A stretch of DNA of 64,000 nucleotides from Hyposmocoma kahamanoa (taxonomy: Eukaryota; Arthropoda; Insecta; Lepidoptera; Cosmopterigidae). The position numbers were made by a program, and so were the translations under genes. How positions within the stretch are numbered: the stretch's first letter is position 1; the number at the start of each line of letters is the position of its first letter. This document shows, piece by piece, positions 57,501 through 64,000 of this stretch. The stretch covers positions 3,494,507 through 3,558,506 of the forward strand of contig NW_020653200.1 in NCBI RefSeq assembly GCF_003589595.1, read 5' to 3'. The notes beneath the pieces were generated by a model that worked only from the letters and a program-made list of their open reading frames with translations, made no database searches and was not told the origin of the DNA.

Positions 57501-60500
57501 CACTTTTAACTATTAACAACATAGCTACAAGTAGAGTGAACTCTGAAAAATATTTAGGTTTTATATTATATAGCTGTTTAACTTGGAAACATCAAGTCGA
57601 AAGAATTTGGGAAAACATATTATCTATCATGGGTTTTGCTCCATGGCACAACTAAATGTTAAAAAAAAAGAATTTTAAAACTGTATGCAAAAACATATAC
57701 TTAATGGAAAACATTTAGTTATTTATATTATATAATTCATTGGTCAAATCATGCCTTGACCACCTTATCGAAGTATGGGGTTCTGCTTCCAAAATACTTT
57801 TTGTTTTTCCTTAGAACATGTAATTTTATCTGTATACCCTCATTTCAAAATTTTGTCAGCACATAGTTTCTGTAGAAATTTTATGACACATTGTATTTCT
57901 CGCAAAGTGAATTTGTATTCTTTTAAGAAATAAATATCGTAATCCATAATTATAAGGTGAAATGTTAAGGCTGCTAACAAAAGTTTTTATTTCAATGTGT
58001 CCAAACACTACTATTTCTTAAAAGTTCATTTGCATGCTACACAAAATTAGAAAATTCCGCACTTTAAATACCTTTTAAGCCAAATTAGTGTTGGTATGAA
58101 AAACTGAAATGGTAAAAAAAAGAATATTGTTTTATTTAGTCTGTATTTTTATATATCTGCAAATGAAACATGAGATTGATCATACCACATTAACGCTTTT
58201 GTAGATAATAGTAGGTAATGCAAAAACTTTTGTACGACAACAAAGTTAGTTAGATTTCACCACAGGAGACTTAATTACTTATTTTATATTGCGTTAGTGA
58301 ATGTAAGAATTTAATAAGGTATTTGAATATATAAATTTGTAGGTTTCAAAGTGAAGCGTGCTAAGAAAACAAAAGGAATTGCAATGGCGGCCGCCACGGC
58401 TCAATCTTTTGGAAACATGAAATTTACTTTAAACAATGGCATGCAGATGCCAGCAGTGGGGAGTAAGTTGCTATGCATACTTTTCTACAATTCTTCTTCA
58501 GCCGTTACTTATCCTTCTTGTCACTGTCCACTACTGTCATATATCATTCCTTACACAATTCAACCCTGTTTTCTTCAGTTTCATTTAACACTTTGCCATC
58601 ATTAATAATTACTTTGCAACTTTTCTTTTTTCACTGATCTTGTTATCAATCATCATATACTCATTATATATACTTTATAAATGTTATTTTTTATTTTAGA
58701 GTGATAAAAAATTAAACAGTATTTAGGGCTATATGAAAAATTGGTTTCATTTACCTTGATAATGTAAACAGCATTAGGATAGCTCAAGTACTTAGGGGGA
58801 AGCGAGGCAGTTTGATATAGGGGGCAACCTCAGCAATCTCAAACAGGAAAATCCCTGTGCTTATGAGTACCCGATTACTGAAAACAACTTGGGGGTACTA
58901 CTCATACAAAATCTTTTATTTTTAAGTTATAAACTCGCCATAAACTACGTCTGTGTCTTGCGTGTCTGCATTGTTTCAGTATTTTTATTATATATTCACG
59001 CATGTGTTGTAACAGAATACATTTTTAATAAGTTTAATCTATGCTAAATTTTTTAAAGAGAATGCAATTTTTTAGTAGTTATAATTTAATCATTTTAATT
59101 ATACTTTATCTAATTAGAAGTTCCTTAAAATATAATACCTTAATAATTAGGTACGTTACAAAAATTCACACAATGTTTGCTTTGTTCAAATTAATATGAG
59201 ATAAACAAAGACTTGATATGTAAGTCAATGCTTGATATTAACAACTCAAACCTTTTTCTAGTTGGCACTTATCGAATACGTAAGGGAGATGACATTATGA
59301 AAGTCGTTGAGTACGCCTTGGATGCTGGATATAGGCTTTTTGGTATGTCAAGTGTTTCCATTGGGTTATTTGATCAATGAATATGATGATTTTGGCAAAT
59401 AACAGTACTTAATAAGCAATATTGCTGGATTTATAGATACTGCAGCTGTCTATAATAATGAGAGCCATTTGAAGGAGGCATTCCGAGTGTTGCTCCCCAA
59501 GTATGGATTGGATCGAGACGACATTTTTGTGACTACAAAATTATGTAATAATAAATTTTATTGTAAGGGTACTAACATTATCTAATTTGATTACAATTGT
59601 TAGAAGTAGTGGTAGCATGGTGCTGTTGAATTAAAACAGGTGAATTACTGGGACATACCTAATGTTTCAATTGCAAATCGTAAAAATTTACAGCAGCTTG
59701 ACTTCACTTGCATTTTTACACTTTTGCTTTTAGAAGTGGTTTGTATAGTAGTTTCCATTAATAAATGTATAATTTACTTATAAAATAATCGTGTTGCATG
59801 AGAACAATAGTAATCTTGTAAGTAATACAAAGACAAAAGGTTTTTAAAACACTTTTTTCAGCACCATCTAATTATGGAGGTTCAGATGTTGTACACAGAG
59901 CTTATCAAAAGTCTTTAGAGAATTTGGGACTTGATCAAGTCGATCTATTTCTGATTCACTTCCCTGGGGTCGCTCGGTTAAATGCATCAGATGTTCGGAA
60001 TCAGAAAATACGAGAAATGACCTGGGCAAGCCTAGAAGAACTTTATGATGATGGACGTGTCAATGCTATTGGTGTCTCCAACTTCACCATTAGACATCTT
60101 GATGAAATAGCAAGCAATCACAGTGTGATGCCTGCAGTAAATCAGGTACCTATCCCAATGTCTTCTAGGTGCACTTCTTTTCAATTTCAATTTACTTTTT
60201 TTTTGTTTCTTCCATGAGACATACTGTCACTTAACACATACTTTTCGATTTCAGGTAGAATGGCACCCTTTCTACCATCAACCAGAACTACTAAATTATT
60301 GCAAGGAAAAGGACATAGTTGTGCAGGCCTATTGCTCGTTTGGAGGAACATCAAGCTCAAATACAGATCTTGTCGACCACCCAGTTGTAAAGAAGATAGC
60401 GAAGAAGCTAGACGTCTCATGCGCCCAAGTCTTGCTAGTCTGGGCTTTACAGCAAGATGTAGCTGTCATACCAAAATCAACTAATCCTGAACGGATCAAG

Positions 60501-63500
60501 GAAAATATTACATTGAATTTCAGGATTCCTGATGAAGATATGAAATTATTAAATGCTTTAGGTGAGCAAAATACTAAGTATGCTTGGGATCCTAAAGTTG
60601 TCTATTAATTTTCAAGTGACACCAATGATTGTAAGACTTTCACAGGGTCTAAAATACACTAAATAAGTGTTTTTAGGCGAATAAGTTCTTCGCATATCTA
60701 ATTAATATGTCATTGTTCGTGAAATGTCTAAGTATGATTTTTCAAAATAAGGCTTTTATAAATGCCGCTTCAAAATGTAATATTTGATTACATGTTACAT
60801 ATCTTCTGTGTGGTAGTAAATGTCGCAGGGTTCATAATAATTATCGTGATTAAAATGGAGGAGATTCGTCTCTAATACTTGTTGGGGGTATTTAAGTGTG
60901 TAGAATGTGGTAATATCTCGCATATGAAATCAAATACTGTCGTGACTCAAATTTGTGAAATTCAGAAAAGACGATTTGAAACTTGAAAAAAATTGCTAAA
61001 TAAAACCAATAAATATATATATTCTCGTTTATAAACGGGTAACTAAATATCACATTATTCGCAGTAATAACTATATTCAGAATAAGATTCAATATATTTT
61101 TTGTTTCAAATTGTGTTTTTCTCAACTTGACCATTTTGAGGTACAGCTGTATTTGGTTTCATGTGCGAATCTGTTAGTGTATTAGTATTAATTATTGTAC
61201 CAGTCGCACAGACATTAAATATTCGTTGATGCCAACAATACATCAACTTAGCGGGAAGTGGGGCAGATTCGTCCACTTATTTTTAACTTTAATTTTGGGC
61301 TACTAAATGAACATAATATAAATAATATTTTCCCTGCCTAATTGATAATATAACTAATAAAACATTACTAGTGAAATTTTTTTTCATAAATAACATTGAA
61401 TAATTGAAAAATTTTGCTTTTAACAAAAAATGGGAATTGTCCAATTCTGCCCCACCTACGGGTTACTTTGATATATCGCTTGGGGCACTTTGATGTGTGA
61501 CTCAAAGTGTGCCATTCCTGGTTACCTACTACTACTTGATAATCAACTTACTAGATAATCAACTGTTCATAAGGTATGACGGTATAGAAGCCCCAGCACT
61601 TGCTAGATCAAGACTTTTTTCTAGGGTTTTTCCAATGGTAAAAAGTGTACTTTGTAATGTAGTCTTGGAAGTAGAAATAACGCACACACTCAACATAGCC
61701 CCGCACTAGGAAAACCCTGTGTCGCGGGTGCCATGGACACACACATAGACAACCACAAATTACACCCAAACTCACGAGAGAAATAAATGTAGGTCATACA
61801 AATATTTCTCGTACTGCAAATTAGAAACATTGTGTATATTTATTTTCGTATTTAATTGCTGCTTGTCGTAAAGACAAGAGTACACTCTGTCTTTACGACA
61901 AGCAGCAATTAAATGCTGCGTACACGCAGTATTTAATTGCTTGCCGAATTGATTTTGATTTCTGTAAATTTTTGGTTTGTATGTAAATAATAACTTGTTA
62001 AAATAATTTCACATTTTTCGTACAAAATATCTAGTAGGGGCGCTTTGATACGTATTAAACTGCCCCATCTACTATTACAAAAGTACACTACCGGCCAATT
62101 TAGAAAAAAACATTTAAAAAAAATATATTTTTAATATTGCCCTAAAGTCAAATGCAATTCTAGTTTTGAATATACAAATTTATCTTGTATTAAGACATAG
62201 AACCTGTAAAGTGAACAAAACTGCAATAGCATTCGTATTTCTGTCGCTTATTTTTTTAGTCAACGGCTGTGAAAACACTTTGTGACCTGTAGAACGACAA
62301 CGGTTAACTGGTGAGAGGCATCACCGCAAGTCTATTACTCACATGTACAAAGGCACGTTTTAGTGTTGTCACGACTAATATTATGTATGAAGGTCTGGAG
62401 TAATGCGTAGATAGTGTATGAGTGTGCCCCCTGTATCAAACTGCCCCGCTTCCCCCTAATTATTAAGGTATTATATTTTAAGGAAATTCGAATTAGATAG
62501 AAGTAAGTTAAAATGATTAAATATAACTACTAACAAATTGTATTCTCTTCAATAAATTTAGCACTGATTAAATTCATAAAATGATTAAAAATGTATACTG
62601 TCAAAAACAATTACAACGCATGCAAAAATACAGAAACTATGCAGACATTATACACGCAAGACACAGACGTAGTTTATAACTTATAAACAAAAGATTCCGT
62701 AAGAGTAGTAACACCGAATTGTTTTCAGTAATCTGGTACTCATAAGCACAGGGATTTTCCTGTTAGAGACTAGGTTATTTATGAATATTAATATACATAT
62801 GTAGAGTGATACACGTTCATATGTAAACGTGATGGTTACCTACAATTTTGTATACTACAAAAATACCAAAAGTAAGTACTCAATTTCCAGGTTAGTACAG
62901 TCAGCTTCAAAATAATCTGAGCGCTCAGTATGTATAATAGTTCATCATATCATAAAAAACTACCACCTTCAAAGAGCCGGAGGTGCAATTTAGGGTGGTA
63001 TCAAATGAATTTTTTGTTTCAATCAAAAGTGCATAACAATAAAGAATTGAAGTTTACCTAAAGCGCACTTGCTTGCGAATGAATTGTATATTGTAAATGT
63101 CTGTGCTGCAGCAAAGCGAAATCCGCTTACAATATGTCGAGCTTCGGAGTTATTCAAGGTTTAGTAGCGGTAGGAAGGCGTAGCGACTGAGTTGTCTTAT
63201 GTGAAATCCCTATATTTGTCGAGCACAAACATAATCCAAGTAATAAATATTTCGACGAGAAATTACCGGTTATTCATATATACTATAACAATCTACATCT
63301 AAGCACGACCGCCCTAAAAGAGTCTGTAAGGAGGTATCTAGGTTACGAGGTAATTGTCGGCTGGAAATTCATACATTCGCTCTTCTTTTTTCAATTTGAA
63401 GGGCATTTTCTGGCATGCAAGTGATGCGATGTTTTATTTCCCCGATAAAATAAATAATTAAGTGCTACTGGTGAAGCCATCTACCATACCATTTCCACAG

Positions 63501-63946
63501 AATACTTACAAAGTGTTAAGTTGCACTGTGGGGCTTTCGATGAACACTTGGCCCAGACTGATTTTAACATACTGAGCTATTGCGAACACTAACTTTTCTT
63601 CTTTCAAACACTTTATTATCATTAACTTTTCAAATGGCGTCAACTTCTCATCCCAGTTTGTGACTGGAGGAGTATCATTACTTTTATCAACGTGTATGTC
63701 CTATAAAAAAATCATTGCACATATGATAAAAATAATTAATGTAAATTGTAGCATCAGTTTTGAATCCACCTGGCTCTCCTTCAAATTAAAAGATCATACC
63801 ACTGTGAACGATCCCAACGAAATATGTATTTTTTTGAAACAGTCCTTGGCAATGCCTTGGAATGAAGGATCTGTCTCTTCCAAGTGATAAGTCATCAACC
63901 ACATAGCGTCGGTCATTGTTTCAAGTAAAGGTTTCTTCGGAGGGAC
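45418..63946 (-). CDS. Axonemal dynein heavy chain, C-terminal part (5' partial)
   Basis: Twelve exons, listed in transcription order: 63946-63800, 63700-63510, 55857-55656, 53162-52925, 52515-52315, 50014-49773, 49167-48877, 48784-48632, 48184-47987, 47363-47234, 46604-46497, 45539-45418. They total 2,223 nt (740 aa) with every phase compatible. The protein covers the AAA5-AAA6 end of the motor and the C-terminal domain. Diagnostic blocks are [115 protein letters not shown] and [12 protein letters not shown]. Dynein heavy chains are microtubule motors; this one resembles axonemal inner-arm types (DNAH3/7/12-like) by [11 protein letters not shown], so expression in sperm or sensory cilia is expected. 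The exact paralogue is not resolved. Upstream exons lie beyond 64000. Confidence 0.95.
45698..45895 (-). pseudogene. Possible LINE-derived C-terminal fragment
   Basis: The ORF contains [20 protein letters not shown], reminiscent of the tail of insect endonuclease/reverse-transcriptase polyproteins. It is short, isolated within the last dynein intron and without catalytic motifs, so the call is tentative. Confidence 0.3.
46497..46604 (-). CDS. Dynein heavy chain exon
   Basis: [20 protein letters not shown], then [12 protein letters not shown]. Donor GTAAAG, phase 1. Too short to stand out as an ORF; found by motif. Confidence 0.93.
47234..47363 (-). CDS. Dynein heavy chain exon
   Basis: [20 protein letters not shown], then [12 protein letters not shown], the conserved G(V/I)xxHGLFxxGxxWD block. 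Donor GTTTGA, phase 1. Confidence 0.93.
47697..47930. repeat. Dispersed repeat family C, copy in dynein intron
   Basis: CCGACCTCAAAATTCATTCA, then GGTGGAATATTTTCTCCAAA, ending GTCGAATTGAGAACCTCCTC. Confidence 0.75.
47987..48184 (-). CDS. Dynein heavy chain exon
   Basis: [20 protein letters not shown], then [19 protein letters not shown] and a Lys-rich end. Donor GTAAGC. Confidence 0.94.
48632..48784 (-). CDS. Dynein heavy chain exon
   Basis: [20 protein letters not shown] to [20 protein letters not shown]. The GL junction completes the conserved KAIKG(L/Q)VVMS block. Donor GTTATT. Confidence 0.92.
48877..49167 (-). CDS. Dynein heavy chain exon with GC splice donor
   Basis: Encodes [20 protein letters not shown] through [15 protein letters not shown] and LQKAIK. 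It ends AAA|GCAAGT, a GC donor; using the nearby GT instead breaks the frame in the next exon. Confidence 0.9.
49773..50014 (-). CDS. Dynein heavy chain exon (start of C-terminal domain)
   Basis: [20 protein letters not shown], then SPSGIYY and [16 protein letters not shown]. The split first codon is Ser (A|GT), where many family members have Gly. Confidence 0.93.
50095..50322 (-). mobile_element. hAT-like MITE family A, copy 3 (228 bp)
   Basis: The inverted orientation of the 10126-10353 copy, identical in length. Flanked by a perfect 8-bp duplication TGATGGAT (50087-50094, 50323-50330). Lies in a dynein intron. Confidence 0.88.
50795..51002 (+). repeat. tRNA-derived SINE, copy 3
   Basis: Head TGGCCGAACGGTTACCTTGC with a slightly damaged B box (GGTTCGATTCAGGGCC), then the family body. 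Confidence 0.9.
51080..51155. repeat. Alternating purine-pyrimidine (GT/GC) tract
   Basis: About 75 bp of GTGTGTGTGCGAGCGCGCGA, GTGTGCACGCGCGTGCGCGT type. This composition favours left-handed Z-DNA. Located in a dynein intron. Confidence 0.8.
51178..51243. repeat. 17-bp hairpin followed by a third arm copy
   Basis: AGAATTTATTGTGTGCA (51178-51194) and TGCACACAATAAATTCT (51202-51218) pair perfectly. AGAATTTATTGTGTGCAC recurs at 51223. Confidence 0.8.
51989..52116. repeat. GC-rich foldback with about 55-bp arms
   Basis: GTAGGGCTAGCACGAT at 51989 is perfectly inverted at 52101-52116. Further GCGCGAGAGCG / CGCTCTAGCGC and AAAGCGCGAGAT / ATCTCGCGCTTT blocks complete the stem. Confidence 0.8.
52315..52515 (-). 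CDS. Dynein heavy chain exon (lid region)
   Basis: CTGCAG acceptor. Encodes [20 protein letters not shown] and [17 protein letters not shown]. Donor GTAAGT, phase 1. Confidence 0.95.
52925..53162 (-). CDS. Dynein heavy chain exon (AAA6)
   Basis: Starts NCHLAASWM directly after GDWVFLQ, then [20 protein letters not shown] and [15 protein letters not shown]. Donor GTAGGT, phase 1. Confidence 0.95.
53163..54088 (-). other. Dynein intron, proximal part: CA-rich, no gene
   Basis: Contains a CACA-rich stretch at about 53600-53690. Nothing protein-like. Confidence 0.5.
54089..54225. repeat. Dispersed repeat family C, short copy
   Basis: CTGACCTCAAAAGTCATTCA, then AGGTGGAATATTTTCTTCAC, ending ATCGAATTGAGAACCTCCAC. 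Confidence 0.75.
54573..54827 (+). CDS. Unrecognised 84-codon ORF in a dynein intron
   Basis: [20 protein letters not shown] onward, then [18 protein letters not shown] and [15 protein letters not shown]. The ATG sits in ACCATGG context and AATAAA follows the stop within 10 nt. I do not recognise the product. The composition looks protein-like (alternating charged and hydrophobic residues), but length alone would not exclude chance. Confidence 0.25.
   Translation: MECAFVLKKSRYTKTQLILRQNEMEANFCNNIVHSVMNFVVNCVTYLQTRYASKSSAKYESILEQARENIIIICHAILASRNLK
55018..55262. repeat. Degenerate minisatellite-like array, period about 18-20 bp
   Basis: Variants of GAGAATATGGTGAGTTG (for example GAGAATGTGGTGAACTGAG, GAGAATTTATGGTGGGTTGA, GAATATGGTGCGTTGAGAAT) repeat through the interval. 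The first part is the inverse complement. Confidence 0.65.
55313..55372. repeat. CA/CG alternating tract
   Basis: ACACACGCGCGCGCGCACGC followed by CACACACGCACGCACACACG. A second Z-DNA-prone tract in the dynein gene, with the opposite strand bias to that at 51080. Confidence 0.8.
55656..55857 (-). CDS. Dynein heavy chain exon (AAA6)
   Basis: [20 protein letters not shown], then [18 protein letters not shown] and GDWVFLQ. Donor GTAAGT. Confidence 0.95.
56800..56902 (+). promoter_or_regulatory. Possible first non-coding exon/promoter of the aldo-keto reductase gene
   Basis: A GC-richer, CpG-containing patch (GAACGAACGAGCGACGACGC) ends at a strong donor (CAT|GTAAGT, 56903). The coding exon is preceded by an acceptor (TTTGTAG at 58336-58342), implying a 5' UTR intron of about 1.4 kb. 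Purely inferential. Confidence 0.3.
57300..57850 (+). pseudogene. LINE reverse-transcriptase relic
   Basis: Broken frames give [14 protein letters not shown] (the (Y/F)xADD catalytic box), [40 protein letters not shown] and SCLDHL(I)EVWGSA, in the order seen in non-LTR retrotransposon RT domains. Several stops and frameshifts. It lies upstream of the reductase coding start, within the dynein intron. Confidence 0.65.
58384..58462 (+). CDS. Aldo-keto reductase exon 1
   Basis: [20 protein letters not shown] then QMPAVG. Donor A|GTAAGT, phase 1; the split codon gives Ile27. Confidence 0.9.
58384..60608 (+). CDS. Aldo-keto reductase (AKR), nested in a dynein intron
   Basis: Exons 58384-58462, 59262-59342, 59437-59544, 59862-60145, 60255-60608. 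They total 906 nt (301 aa) with all phases matching. The catalytic tetrad is visible: Asp54 and Tyr59 (DTAAVY), Lys88 (TTKL) and His122 (LIHFP). Other family blocks are [25 protein letters not shown] and [14 protein letters not shown] (NADPH-binding). The length is normal for a (beta/alpha)8 AKR. AKRs reduce carbonyls with NADPH in the cytosol. In Lepidoptera related enzymes include 3-dehydroecdysone 3-beta-reductase, but the substrate cannot be read from this sequence. The start at 58384 is chosen because the frame upstream has no ATG. It runs opposite to the dynein host gene. Confidence 0.94.
58845..59155. repeat. Left arm of a ~310-bp inverted repeat around reductase exons 2-5
   Basis: Begins about AACAGGAAAATCCCTGTGCT and ends AAAATATAATACCTTAATAA. 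Matches 62455-62770 in inverted orientation along its length with indels. Preceded by TAGGGGGAAGCGAGGCAGTT at 58793. Confidence 0.75.
59262..59342 (+). CDS. Aldo-keto reductase exon 2
   Basis: TTTCTAG acceptor. [20 protein letters not shown] and AGYRLF. Donor GTATGT. Confidence 0.92.
59437..59544 (+). CDS. Aldo-keto reductase exon 3
   Basis: TTATAG acceptor. [20 protein letters not shown] through DDIFVTTKL, with catalytic Asp54, Tyr59 and Lys88. Donor T|GTAATA. Confidence 0.92.
59862..60145 (+). CDS. Aldo-keto reductase exon 4
   Basis: TTTCAG acceptor. [20 protein letters not shown], then [10 protein letters not shown] (His122), [13 protein letters not shown] block and AVNQ. Donor GTACCT. 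Confidence 0.93.
60255..60608 (+). CDS. Aldo-keto reductase exon 5
   Basis: TTTCAG acceptor. [20 protein letters not shown] through [20 protein letters not shown] to a WDPKVVY end and TAA. Confidence 0.94.
   Translation, partial: VEWHPFYHQPELLNYCKEKDIVVQAYCSFGGTSSSNTDLVDHPVVKKIAKKLDVSCAQVLLVWALQQDVAVIPKSTNPERIKENITLNFRIPDEDMKLLNALGEQNTKYAWDPKVVY
60999..61004 (+). terminator. Candidate polyadenylation signal for the aldo-keto reductase
   Basis: AATAAA about 390 nt after the stop codon, the first canonical hexamer downstream. Not otherwise supported. Confidence 0.3.
61677..61812 (-). repeat. tRNA-derived SINE, copy 4 (5'-truncated, minus strand)
   Basis: Contains the body only (CGCACACACTCAACATAGCC to GAGAAATAAATGTAGG, inverted). 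The tRNA-like head is missing. Confidence 0.85.
61850..61914. repeat. Perfect 27-bp hairpin
   Basis: Arms 61850-61876 and 61888-61914 are perfect inverse complements (ATTTAATTGCTGCTTGTCGT...), with an 11-nt loop. A second small stem (CTGCGT/ACGCAG) and a third ATTTAATTGC follow to 61940. Confidence 0.9.
62455..62770. repeat. Right arm of the ~310-bp inverted repeat
   Basis: Begins AATTATTAAGGTATTATATT and ends CAGGGATTTTCCTGTTAG, the inverse of 58845-59155. It abuts CCCCGCTTCCCCCT. Confidence 0.75.
62771..63509 (-). other. Dynein intron, distal part: nothing recognised
   Basis: No transposase-like ORF and no clear repeat. Confidence 0.5.
63510..63700 (-). CDS. Dynein heavy chain exon (AAA6 entry)
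   Basis: Encodes [18 protein letters not shown] and [18 protein letters not shown], with donor GTAAGT in phase 2. Followed by the 7.65-kb intron that hosts the aldo-keto reductase gene. Confidence 0.9.
63800..63946 (-). CDS. Dynein heavy chain exon (first in window)
   Basis: Acceptor TTTTAG, donor GTATGA. Encodes [20 protein letters not shown] through [12 protein letters not shown]. Phase 0 at both ends. Confidence 0.85.
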
Positions 63947-64000
63947 CTAAAACAGATCCATTATAATATAAGTTTTCCAAAGTCTAATTGTAACAGTTGT

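Larger units (their letters stand above)
61250..62455. mobile_element. Candidate element with GGGAAGTGGGGCAG ends
   Basis: Left AGCGGGAAGTGGGGCAGATT and right (inverted) AGGGGGAAGCGGGGCAGTTT form rough TIRs. Internal variants of GGGGCACTTTGATGTG and GGGGCGCTTTGATACG recur at about 61485 and 62037. A minus-strand SINE and a 27-bp hairpin lie inside. No transposase ORF. Confidence 0.5.

Noticed and set aside
1..64000. CRISPR arrays, operons, phage or bacterial mobile islands, and an undescribed defence or biosynthetic system
   Set aside because: The window is a eukaryotic chromosome with intron-bearing genes. The repeats are dispersed or inverted transposable elements, not spacer arrays, and the genes belong to known, unrelated families.

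Overview
This is a stretch of insect nuclear chromosome, most likely from a moth or butterfly. The genes are interrupted by GT-AG introns, the intergenic and intronic DNA is AT-rich, and it is packed with cut-and-paste DNA transposons, MITEs, LINE relics and tRNA-derived SINEs. One dispersed repeat (ends reading like AACCGACTTAAAAAAGGAGG) is of a type I associate with lepidopteran genomes. There is no prokaryotic or viral gene organisation, no CRISPR array and no intact tRNA or rRNA gene.

Five protein-coding genes can be supported. (1) The 3' part of a Cecr2-like bromodomain chromatin-remodelling gene (1-4877, +), open at the left edge. (2) Prefoldin subunit 1 (10743-11129, -), a single-exon gene with a partial duplicate of its own 3' end just upstream. 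(3) Wac, the WW-domain adaptor (13199-38390, +), rebuilt here as ten coding exons giving 531 codons plus stop. Its fifth intron is 17.4 kb and filled with transposons. (4) The C-terminal 740 residues of an axonemal dynein heavy chain (63946 down to 45418, -), twelve exons, open at the right edge and including one GC-AG intron. (5) An aldo-keto reductase of 301 aa (58384-60608, +), five coding exons, lying wholly inside a 7.65-kb dynein intron on the opposite strand. All splice phases within each multi-exon model agree.

Layout: 1-4.9 kb Cecr2; 4.9-10.6 kb intergenic with foldback elements, a TIR element and a long-TIR hAT element; 10.6-13.2 kb divergent Pfdn1/Wac spacer colonised by PIF/Harbinger elements; 13.2-38.4 kb Wac; 38.4-45.4 kb convergent Wac/dynein spacer with a mariner relic that carries a nested Harbinger MITE; 45.4-64 kb dynein, with the nested reductase at 58.4-60.6 kb.

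The genes do not form a pathway: chromatin remodelling, co-chaperone, H2B-ubiquitination/mTOR adaptor, ciliary motor and redox enzyme are chance neighbours. The informative part is the transposon archaeology. Several elements can be delimited to the base by target-site duplications: 8 bp for five hAT-type insertions, TTA/TAA for PIF/Harbinger, TA for mariner. I did not find a convincing previously undescribed biological system; the nearest things to novelty are uncharacterised repeat families, the nested gene with its inverted-repeat flanks, and the self-duplicated Pfdn1 3' end.
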